From assembly GCA_021186555.1 (NCBI GenBank), contig JAJKFL010000006.1, forward strand, positions 7,026,215 through 7,090,214: DNA of 64,000 nt. The letters run 5' to 3'. Below are positions 34,449 to 46,800 of this stretch, piece by piece. Origin of the DNA: Reticulitermes speratus. Lineage: Eukaryota; Arthropoda; Insecta; Blattodea; Rhinotermitidae. Every line of letters starts with the position of its first letter. Within the stretch, counting starts at the first letter, position 1. The position numbers and the translations under genes are program-made. Below the pieces are notes generated by a model that was not told where the DNA came from, did not search any database, and saw only the letters and a list, made by a program, of their open reading frames with translations.

Positions 34449-37400
34449 CCTCTCTCTCTCTCTCTCTTATGCAATTCTTATCTGGGCGGCTAGTTTCATT
34501 TTATTCCACATAGTGCATATATTTCTTATTTAATAGCTTGACTGTCCTTTTTCTCATTTAAAACTTATTATTTAATACATTATTTTGGATGTAATTTATT
34601 TAACTTATTTTAGATGTAGATTATAGACTATGTATAACTTGAATTATGCACCAACAACTTTGGGGGTACAAAGTTGAAGAGAAGTTATATCTGGGGGTAC
34701 GCGAACAAAAGAAGTTTGAATACCACTGATCTACACCATGGCGGAAGATTAATCTCGCGGTGTGTGCTGTCTTTGTATTTCACACGTCTTTACAACACTC
34801 ACTGCATGTCATGGTGTGATTCTGGCTGCAAATCTTAGCCCAGAGACAGCTGTAAGTCGTGGTGTAGCTATGTTTTTTGACCCGTGGGGCGAGCAATCAC
34901 AATGGCCGCCCCTGACAGAAATTACAAAATTTAAAATGTCACGGTGCTTTTTAATTAAATGAAACATTTTTATTTAAAATATTCATTTTATCGCCCATTG
35001 GACTCTGCTGCCCGGGGCGGCCGCACCCCCCCCCCCCCCCCCCCCCCACACTCTCCCCGTACCCTAGCTGTTTGTCTTAGTTCTTTTCCTGATCTCCTTC
35101 TGGCAGTTGTCTGTGTGTGTACTTCTGTACCCTTTTGAAATTCATTTTTCACTAGTTATGTGGTCATTTGATGATAATTGGAGCTCTTGGAACAATGTCA
35201 GTGAAGAAATAAAAAATATGTAAATAAAAACTGTCATTGAGATTAAGGAACCAGCCGAGACTTTACATACCAAAGTTCAGCTGTAATGTTGATGTTGCCG
35301 TGTTTCAGATTCAACACCTCAAGCAGCAGGAGAAAAAAAACAGTGATGCGGTTCAGCAAGGAGAAGTGTCTTCCTCAAATCCCACCATCATAAGCAACGA
35401 CGTGCTTGGACCTTTACTGCTAGAGGTGCGTGTCTTAGTTGGATGGAATACTTGTAGAATGTAAAACTGCAGAATATGTTACGGCAGCAGTAAAACACTT
35501 CGACGTGCTGTTCGGCAATATCCAGTTCCATTACTGGGCATGATTATCTTCATCAGGATTGTTTTATCATCATCCATGTTTTAGTAGTGAACGTCAGGAT
35601 GGTCATTTATAATAGGCCATGGTCTGGTTTTCCTACTTCCCTGCCACATGTCAGTAGGCTGTACAGGAAAGATCAACAGAAGTTCATTAAACAGTGCAAG
35701 TTAAACTGTCGTCTGGATTCTGACATGTGGCAGCCGATGTTTCAGAGAGACACGCTGCCTCCTTCTTCAGGGTTCAGAGGCACTCGTACAAGACTACGTG
35801 GTGTTGTCACAACACCACAAAATCATGTTGCCAGTTACCGTGAAAAACTGAAAACTTCTGCCATTAGAAACAGTTGAAAATTGCCTAACCTAACACATTT
35901 GGTGCTCTGAAGTGCCTTGTCTCATGGACATTTCGTATCTATAGTGTATGTGGAATAAATTTATGCATTTAGTTCTCTGTTGTTTGTGTATGAGTAGTAT
36001 TTTTCTTTAATGTCATTCCTGCATAAGGTATTAAAGAACTTAATTTTGCAATATATTAGGCCATATGCATCTCAATAACATGAGGATATATTTCCAATTT
36101 GTATGTTGAATTAGTGACCATGCTTTGTTATCGTGTTAGTATCGGCTTATAGTGTATTCGAGTTGACACATTTGCCTACATTGTGGAATCGAAGTTACCC
36201 CCACGTGCGGGCGTACACACACACACACACCACACACACACAACTGAAACCCGTCCTGAGTAACCAGAGTACGAATAATAGTACTTCCCCACTTCTGATA
36301 GAAAGGTTAACTGAAAATTAAGTAATAAGTCTATTAAAACTGGCGTTATATTGCATGAGAGGAAACAGGCATACAAAACGTTGAACCACTACGTTTATTT
36401 CGACTTGCTGTGCCATTTTCGTTTCCTGTAACCAAACTAATCTTAAGTTGGGACACCATTCCGCAGCATAAGTGTGTGTGTGTTTTTTTATTCAGAACTA
36501 AATTCTTCAGAATGCTTCTGTTTATATTGTTTACAGCGTTACTGTTCTTAATACTGGGTGCAGTATTCCTTGTGTGGGTGGGTTGTGAGATTTTCGCTCT
36601 TGGGAAACCTACTTTGGCTGATGACAGGTACAGTGTATATTTGAGGTGCCAGGGGCAGGGTATTCATTTTGTTTGTTCTTGCTTATGTTCCCATATTCAC
36701 GTGGTTGTGATCTGCATGTGCCTCACCGTGAGTGTTTTGTTCCAGGCCATTGAGGGCTTCTTGTTTGTGGTGAGCACGACGGGGAAGGTGGAGTTTGTCA
36801 CTGAAAATGTATGCCACTTCATCACATATACCAAGGAAGATGTCCTTGGCCAGAGTATTTACAATATCATCCACCTCGGAGACCACGGACGGTTCAGTGC
36901 CACCCTGCTGTCCATGTCAATAGGTTAGCAGTAGGGCAAGACAGTATGTCATAAATAAGTTGCTGAGTTGGTAGAACTGTAGCTGCACTGTGTCTTTGAA
37001 TTGGTACTGTTTCACTGTTAAACATAATTGCAATTTCACTTTCACTTCACCAGACTCAGATCAGTGTAGCTACAGTATTATGTTAATGGCACATAAGGTT
37101 TTTTTGGGGGGGGGGGGGCGAGTCCATTTGTCACTGTACAAAACTGTGCTGTAGCTCAGGCAGTTGCTCACTGGCTCTTGACTCTAGTGGCCTGGGTTTA
37201 GTCCAGGTGGACAAAGTAGCACTGGAGCAGGTACAGTAGGTCAGTTTGGGCCACAGTATCAATGGACTTAGTCTTATGTCCAGTCCTAGCAATAATAAAA
37301 TGAATAATTTTAAACTTTGGTATTGCAAAGTCTGTAATTTAATTTTCCTCATAATTTTGTGGTCAGGTACTGTGATTACAGCCTCATTATCTTGGCATGA

Positions 37401-40400
37401 AATCTGCACTGTTATTGTGTTCTTCAGTGAAATGTTAAAATCAGTTGCTTTTTCCTGTGTCCAAATTAAGTTTTAGTGAATGTATGAGTGAAAGATACAT
37501 TTTTATTATGCTCTTAAGTATCATAATGAACAAAGATTATTGTGTGATTTATAAATACTTTCACAGTTACTCCATTAACATGAACTGGCAGTGATCTAAT
37601 ATCAGGTTTTGATATAGATAATGAAGAACACTCAGTGAGTCAACTCCATTCTATTTTCTTAAGTTCATGCCATCTGCCTAAACAGGGGTTATATGGTCCT
37701 GTGTAACAGATAATTGAAAAAAGGAATTTTTTTTATTCTTTATGGATAACTTTTTGATGCCTGATATTCATGTGAGTTATGTTTACATATTCAGTTCCTA
37801 CCTCACAGACAACACACTGTCTGACTATTGTGAAGACGAGTCAGTTAATGCTGGTTAGTGGAATAGTAACTTTTTTTTAATCTTAGGTTAACTGTTTAAT
37901 GTGGGTGTCACATAAAGTACATAAATAGATTGTGTTGGCAAAATGTAGAGTTTTGTTGTTAATGCTTGTACAGTGTGTTGACTACTGTGCTTTAAATGTG
38001 CAATTTTGATGCTTCCAAAACAGATGTAGTAATCTTAGCTCTGAATCTTAATGTTTGGAAAGAATATATTGTGTTGGTAACAAGTCAGCCGTGCTCAGAA
38101 TGGTGAAGACCTTGAGAAAATGGTTATTTATGTTGACTTCGAATGTGAAAACTGGTGTGGAGACTGAGGTTTTGAACTGATATTTGTGGTTGTAGAAGTT
38201 GCAGATTTTGTTCTCTGACATGAGATGGCATGGCTCAAGTTTATAAAGATTTTTTTCAAGAGCTACATATTTTCACAGGCTGGGGTACAGACTCACCCAA
38301 CAATAATAAGACCCGGAAGTTCTGCTGTCGATTTTTGATCAAGCCTCCGGACACTCAGGACGAGACTATGGAGGAAAAGCAGCAGAGAGTATCTAAATAT
38401 GAAACTATGCAGGTGTGTCTTATGTTATCTTTCCTTGATAGGAAGATAGGTAACATATCTATTTGCTGTACATAACATTTAATCAGAGAGATTCTTTCAC
38501 TGTTGTACTGATTATTTTGCATTGTTTCACTGGATTGATTCAGTTGGGGGATGGAACACACACTGTTCCATGATATTGTGACCATATATAATGTAGGAGT
38601 TGGGTCATGTCTTAGGTGATTGTGGTTGTGATAGTTTGATTACAAAGCGTTCCAGTGTGAAATTATTTTGCTGCATGCACTAGGTTGCACATATTTTGTA
38701 GCTTGTTAATGTTGATCCTGACTGTATGAACTCTCGCAGTACCAAACCCCGACTTGAAAGTATGGTAAAAGCTGGTTTATCTGGAACTGCGTGATCTGGG
38801 AAGTTCTGTTAATCAGAAATTTATGGGGGCCTATTAATTTCACTATTCTATCTACTGGCAGCACCCAGCCAGCTTGTCCTGGTACTGAGGGCAACATACG
38901 AATGCTGTGCTGCTTTGCAGTGAGGAATTGTGTTATACCACCCACGAAATGATACAGTTACATACAGTAGGCTCCCACTTTAGATTTGTCTGGAGAGGCT
39001 TTCTGTATCTCAAATTGAGAAAAACGTTAAGTGGAGTTGTGTCGGAAACAAACACAAAATTGCTGCTGTGGTTACAAGAATGTTATTTTTATTATAAATT
39101 TAAATCTAATGATTTTCTTTTCAATCCATTTTGTAGTTATGTTTTTATGTTTATTTTATGGGACACAGAAGAAGAAATCGGAAAAGTAGACTAAAATTGG
39201 GTTTCACTGCTGAAGACATTGAATGTGTAACCCTTGCGAGAACTGCACAGTCAAGTAAGGTCTTCTGGGATGTGACATGGTGTTTTTGGGCATGTAGTTT
39301 CTGACATTTTGAAGGCCCTGTGATTTGTTGAAAAACCAGAAACTCATCACCCAGTGACTCAATGTCGTGTTCGTGCAGATCGTGGTATTGAGTAACACCA
39401 CTGTGAGCACCTTTTTTTCACCAGGTGCAGGGTCATTTACTTCCCTTGCACTTCTTGGACTTCAAATCCCCAGAACTCCATTTCTGTTGAGAATTGGACT
39501 CACGTTTATGTATTACTTCTTGTTATCAGTGATCACAGGCATAAGGTTGTGACTAACAGATGTGGCCATAGTAGATATAACCATAATAATGTTTCTGTAT
39601 ACAAAGATCATATTTTCAAAAACACGTATGTCCACTTTTCACAAAAAGTGAGTTCTGATTACAGATACTGAAGGATATACATCCGGGGGGGAGATGATCC
39701 ACCTTTAGTGCTGGGAGTAACGGACATATGACGGGAACAGTCATGCCTGATACAGGAGGATCATTCTGTGCATGTTGTCCCATACACAACTCAGTTCTTG
39801 CTGATGTGGACACATAACACATTTCTTACTATGAGCTGCACATATGTGGCACTTTTTTTATCAGTTAATATGCAGATGTGTTGATCTTAATGTCATCGTC
39901 CTTGTGTTGTGAGTTGAAACTTTGAGAGTGGTGTTGTTTTTCAGATCTCGGCCGCAGCTGTACCAAACCTAAGTGAGAAGGCAGGGGGTGAAGTTATCAC
40001 TTCAGAATCCACAGAAGGCAGTCAGTGCATGATGTGTATTGTACGGCGTATTAAGCCAAATGAGGATACATCTGGATTAGCACCTGAACTATTTATCACT
40101 AAACTGGACACCGCTGGGAAGATAATTGGTATTGACACCAGTGGTGTGTCCTCTACATATTCACAATATTTGAACAGGGTAAAGATTGTTTTTCTTAATG
40201 TCTTGTTGTTTTGTAAGTGTTGTGGAAGAGGTGATTGAAATGCTGTAGAAGACATTCCAGAGAATTTCTGTCTTGTCTGGACTTTCTCAGGAAATCATTC
40301 TATATCACCAGTTCCACACTGTCTCGTTCCTTGCGTCATCATCTTTCCTTAAAATCTAATTGGGACTAAGCTGTTAAAGAAAGTATAGGTCTGTTCCTAT

Positions 40401-43400
40401 AGTTGAAATTGTATTCATTATTTGGAATGCTATAGGGGGGGGGGGAATGTAGTAACTTTTTGAGTGGTTTTGCATGTGCTGCTTATGTATTAATCTGTCC
40501 TTTATGCATTCCTTGTGCATGTGGATAAACTGAACACAGATATGGGATCTTTTGTATGTCCATGTGTCCTTGTATTTCAAGTCAGAGCTGCTGTAAAGAG
40601 TTGATACAGGTTCCTACAAGAATTTTACAGGGCCCCAGTTCTCATAAGATTGACATTGTAGAAGGGAGTGAATGGAACAGCTGGACACATTCAGAACACC
40701 AGGCTGCAAGGAAACACATGAGAAGTGTGTGTAAACCATGGATTGTAGCATTCCAATCTTGTTTTGTGCAGGATCTAATAGGCTGCATCATACAGGATCT
40801 ATGCCATCAGCACGACCTTCAGAAGGTAACAAACTATCTTAAAGAGGCTGTGAACACGGGAATTAGCACCAGTGTACCATACAGGCTGCGGGTCACTGCC
40901 CCTGAAAAGTACGTTCATGTGCAGACAACATCGAAGCTGTTTAAATCGTGCGAGAGTCCTACACAGGAACCGGACTTCATTGTGGCCACACATACCATTA
41001 TTGAGTGAGTACTGCAGATATTCCACTTCCATTATGTAACACATGCTGTCAGTCCTGTAATGCTTCACTTTATTTTCTTTCAGAATATTACTATTTTCCT
41101 GTAAACATTTGATAATATAAATTGAATTGAAGTTGTGGCCACATTTTTTAGACTAACTTCAGATGTCTAGGATGGAACTGTTATAGAGCAGTGACCTTAT
41201 GTGCAGATACTGGCTCGGTACGGGAAGACACATTAATGGCCCTGAAATTAGGTACATAGTGCGCAAATGGGAAGTAAAGTAGTGTGCAAGTGGGAAGTGT
41301 AATAGTGCGCAAGTGGGAAGGGAAATAGTGCGCAAGTGGGAAGTAAAGTAGTGTGCAAGTGGGAAGTGGAATAGTGTGTAAGTGGGAAGGGAAATAGTGC
41401 GCAAGTGGGAAGTAAAATAGTGCACAAGTGGGAAGTAAAGTAGTGTGCAAGTGGGAAGTGTAATAGTGCGCAAGTGGGAAGGGAAATAGTGCGCAAGTGG
41501 GAAGTAAAATAGTGCACAAGCGGGAAGTAAAGTAATGTGCAAGTGGGAAGTGTAATAGTGCGCAAGTGGGAAGGGAAATAGTGCGCAAGTGGGAAGTAAA
41601 ATAGTGCACAAGTGGGAAGTAAAGTAGTGTGCAAGTGGGAACTAAATTAGTGGATGCTTTCATCACCCACAATTTGAAATTGAAGGACATTATATATTAA
41701 AGAACCGAAAATGAAGTTTTTTTTTTTTTAACATTTGTGGTAAATTAGTAATGAAAGGCTACAAAATTTGTTTATTAACTTTGTCTGTTGGTCAGTATGT
41801 AACAATGTGAAATTTAATACTGGGAAGTTTTATGAACGATTGTTGACTCATTTCAAACTTGGTTAAAATTGAACACCATTTACACTTCTCGTGATTGCCT
41901 GCTAAATATTTGTCAGAGTGAAATATGTTTTGAATGAAAACTGTGTAGAGAAATATAGATGACGTATGTTATAAGCCATATTACCATTAGGTACATGTTA
42001 CAGTCTTGAGTCAGTTAAACAAAAAAAGAGTATATGCAACAGAAGTTGTACGCATTTTGTAATTTATACTTTCTGTAGAACAGCAGAATGCACGTTACTA
42101 ACCTTCTAATGCTTATGTACCACCATGTGTAAAATTCAAAAATTCAACATGGTGCTCACATTGCGTTTGCCTATGTGTTTCGTATGGATCTCGGAATAAA
42201 CAGCAACTTTTGCCTTGTACAACATTAACAGGTTGGTTTTTATAACTGAGGTGCAGAGTGTTTACTGTGTGGTACGCACTGAGTCCTTGTATAAAACAGA
42301 TGTGTTTCGTCTTTAAAGGGTTAATCAAGGCAGTGCTCTTTGTATACTGGTGATGTCATTGACACAGAGTTGTACTGCATAATTGAAATACCTGCACTTT
42401 ATTTCATATAGAGTGAGTAAATTCTGTGGAGGATATTGCATTAAAGTTGGTTGTCATGAAGTTTCTTATGAAATTTGTGACTGATGACAAATGTTCTGTG
42501 AAATCACTGCTAAAGTGAATCACCTCACAGTAGCAGGTGTGTTGAAGCAATTTTATCCATGACTTTAATTCTTATTCTTCTATGGAGTGTGGTGGTTTAA
42601 TCTGGTGCAGTGGAAGGTATGATTTTGTCAGTAGTAGTTGTGATATTTGTTGCCGTTTCATTTAGGCTATAGATATATATACGCTGAATGTTTGAGTACT
42701 GGGTATGAAATAGCAGTAAATTGTTCATATATTTGACCAAGGAGCAATGATGTCATTATTTGAGATTTTCATGGCTCAGTTCCTCTAAAAAAATTCATAC
42801 CTTTGTACCAAATTATAGGGATTCATGTCCAAGGAGACTGAAGCCTTATTTATGTTACTGATTCTTGACTGAGACATACACTTGCTGTTGGTTATAAGGT
42901 GTTTGTAATGAGAGAGAATTGCAGACAACACTCATTACCAGACACTACTTTTTTTTTTCTTTCTTTTTTGAACTCAGATTACATGGCTTTTAGTAAGTCA
43001 CCTCAATTAATATTAAACTGATTAACTAATTCCACTGGAAAAGAATCTTTTTTAAGAAGCTAATATATCTCGGGTAGTTGAGAAACTTTTTACATTTAAG
43101 ATCGGTAGCATGGTCACAACACCCTGCCACTGGTTTGTATCCTGGGCCAGATGAATCCAGTCTACACCCTTCCATCCTGTTTCTTTTAAGATTAGTTTCG
43201 GTATTACCCTCCCATTCACGTCTGTGACATGCAAGGAGTCTCCTTCCTGAAGGTTTTTCCACCATAATCTTTGTGCATTTATCTTCTTCTCCAAGGATAC
43301 TACATGCTTCGCCTATCCCGACTTCCTTGATTTTATCACCCTAATAATGTTTGACATGGAGTTTGAATGATGAAGCTCCCAGTTATGGTGTTTTCTCTAG

Positions 43401-43843
43401 CATTCTTGTACTTCCTCCCTCGTATGCTGAAATGTTGTCCTCAGCAACCTATTTATGAACACCCTCTTTCTAAGTTCTTCCTTCAGTATGAGGGATCAAG
43501 TTTCACACTGATACAGAACATCACCTTTAACCTTTAAAGGACATACATTTCCATGTGCGAATGCACGTTAAAAACACTCCTAGAAATTAATTTTTTTATA
43601 TTTAGGCAACAAGGAATGTGCTGCATTTTTAAGAAATGCTGCATAATCTCTTGTTTTATTTTCCACAAAGTGGTGATTGTTTCATAATTTTATTTTTATC
43701 CGTTCATATAATACATTTTTTGTTAACCACACTCTAAAATTTAAATAACAATCTGGTCGTTCAAAGGTTAAACATGAAGTTCAAAGTGATCTAAATTTTA
43801 TGAAACATTTTTAGTCCAAGGGCCAGCTTTTGGCATTGATCAC

Positions 43844-43890
<47 letters not shown>

Positions 43891-46800
43891 TATTATTATT
43901 TTTTATTTTTATTATTATTTTTATATATATATTCAATCTTATTAGCAATTTTTAATGTGTTTTAGAAGAAGCAAAGGGAAATTTTTTGTAAGGCAGATGT
44001 ATTGTTTTTTTTATCATCAGAATGACCTACGAACTCTTTGCTTGCTGCAATTAATTTGTGGTACTGTCAGTGTAGTTTTCACATTTGAATGTTATGTGAA
44101 GTGTTACTATTTTTGAAGGGGCTGCATGCTTTCAATTTTACTACAGTTACATCTTATATCAGGAGTGTAGGGTTAATCGCTGGCATGTATTAGTTTGAAT
44201 TTTTTCTGCATTTTGCTTGTTGTGGACCTTCTGCTTCAGTAATCTCTATTTGCAGCGGCACCTGTGGTTCTAGAGACGTACATGGACATACTTCAAGACT
44301 TAGAATGTCATGTGTAATCACCACATTGCATTAGCAAGTAACAGCATTGCAGGATTTTGCCTCTCACTGCTTAAAGTATTATATTTGTAGTTGCATGTTG
44401 AGAAGGTTTAAAGTTTAACACAACATGTGATAAAGTGTTCAGCTTATCAGTCATCACTGTATCTTCGAAAGATATGGTGTGGTGTCCACATATCATATGT
44501 GTTTTGTTGCAAGGTTCAGATAATTTCATTGTATTTGTGCATATTCTGTCATGAAATTAGTATATTCAAGTATATTTGTGGCACCTGTTTCACTGCATCA
44601 GAGGTGGTAAGATACCTGTTATTATTAATACAACTGATCAGACATGCAAGTTGTGATAAAAGAGTACTGTGGTTTCTGATGTGTAATGTGGATGGTGTTG
44701 TGGTGAGCAAGTCTGTGGTATCGGGCATACAATTCAAGTAGTGTTGTGGGAACTGTGGTCTCAGATATAGAAAGTGAGTAGCTGGTGGTGAGGATACTGT
44801 GCTGTCTGATGTGTAATGTGGATGGTGTTGTGGTGAGCAAGTCTGTGGTATCGGGCATACAATTCAAGTAGCGTTGTGGGAACTGTGGTCTCAGATATAG
44901 AAAGTGAGTAGCGTGGTGGTGAGGATACTGTGGTGTCTGATGTGTAATGTGGGTGGTGTTGAGATAGTGATCCTGTGATATCTGATATGTATAATGCAAG
45001 TAGCATTGTGGTGAGGATAATGTGATATCAGATATAGAATGTGAGTAGTGTTGTGGTAAGGTTACTGTGTGATATGTAATGTGAACAACATTGAGCTAGT
45101 GATATATATTGCCAATAACACTGTTTGAAGGAAAGTGTGGTGTCATATATAATATAATGCGAATAGCATTATGGGAAGGATACTCGTGTATCGTATGTAT
45201 GTTGTGAATGGTTTTGAGGTAATGATACTGTGGTGTCGGATATGTAATGTGATTGGTGTTGAGATCAGGAAATGGTGGTCAGATGTGTAATGTTAATGAT
45301 GTTGAGATAATGGTGCTGTGGTATTGGATGTATAATACGAATAGCACTGTGGTGTCAGATATATTCAGGCAATCCCTGACTTTCATATATGAATCGTTCT
45401 TGAAAATGTGCGCGGAAGTTTAAATGTACGAAAGCAGAGCAATAGACTTGTATGTTATAGAGCATGTTCTGGTCCCGTTGCTTAAAAGTACATAAGACAT
45501 CCCTATTTATGGGCAACTATCAAAACAATTCTACCAACACAGTACTTTCGTGCATGAATTCAACCAAAGGAAAGTAGCTGATTTTAATGCTGGGAAGATG
45601 TACTTGTTGACGGCATTTTACGAACTTAAACGAACTGGTTAGGGGAAAGTTGAACACCAGCCCTCTTCTTCTTGGTGTCCATAGCAAGCTGTATCAGTTG
45701 CCGTGATGGCATGGCTGATTACTCTTCTTATGTAGTATCACTTGAATGTAGCTATGATTGACTGGCCCATAGATTGAATGTCACGTGTCATATTAGGCAG
45801 AAACACGACTTAAATTTCTGGATAAAAGTCCTTAATGATTGTGGGTGTCCAAGAGCATTGTCAGAAAGTAATGTTGCTTTAAATGATAAATTATTCCTGC
45901 TGCAGTATTGCCTAACAGCTGTAACAAAATGAAGACTGAACCAAACCTGAAAAATTGTTCCAGTAACCCACTAATAGCTTGAAGCGTTTGTTCATCAGCT
46001 ATGTACGGAAGTCTGAATTTGGTGAACGAAAGACTGATAAGGGTGGTATTTATAATGTACGAAAGTGCGGGTTGTACAAAATTCGAATGTCTGAAAGTTG
46101 AGGACTGCCTGTAATGCAAATAGCATTGTGGTAGGCATGCTGTAGCAGCGGGTATATAATGTGAGTAGCATTGCGTTTGATTGGGTAAAGACTGGAACAT
46201 AGTCTGCTGAATGGACAAAAATATTATGAAGACAAGGCAGCCAAAGTACATGTAATGTAACATTGAGGCACATTCACGTAACCATTGTTGCCGTGGCAAG
46301 CAATAAGTATTACGTATTCTGAGTGTGTGTCTGTAGCCTTAGTTATCCAGCATGCAAAGCACATGCGTCGTATTATATTGTCATCTGTGGCCTCTCCAGC
46401 TCTACGAATATTTTTCCACATTATCTCATAAACGGCACACTTTTCGGAAAACAGTTATTGAACATAAAATGTGTGTTTTGATTTTTCTGCAACATTTGTC
46501 TGAAACATTTCGTAGTTCTAAGAAGAAATCAGCGAGATAGTACCATAAATGTACATAGGTATTCAAGTAAAGTACCTGTTATTTTTGTCAGATTTTAATC
46601 AAACTTGAACTTTCTCGACAGATTTTCGAAAAATACCCAAATTTCAAATGTGATGAAATCTGTCCATTGGGAGCCGAGTTGCTCCATGTGGACAAACGGA
46701 CAGACATGAGAAAGCTAATAGTCACTTTTTGCAATTTTGCGAGCACCCCTAAAAATACTGTCTTCTGGGGTGTGACACCTTATAATCTCGCAGAAATTTA

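Larger units (their letters stand above)
36924..39944 (+). other. tai: tai introns around the exon at 38279-38412
   Basis: AT-rich intron sequence. 37145-37290 is a SINE and 37801-37965 a solo 113-bp unit; 38413-39944 shows no recognisable feature. A G-run lies at 37107-37120. Confidence 0.8.

Noticed and set aside
36410-36745. N-terminal extension of the PAS-A ORF upstream of 36746
   Set aside because: It lies before a good acceptor, has no PAS similarity, and phase plus the preceding exon show that it is intronic.
41159-41690. Long minus-strand ORFs as a repetitive protein
   Set aside because: Produced by a stop-free 23-bp tandem repeat; no start context, splice signals or unique sequence.
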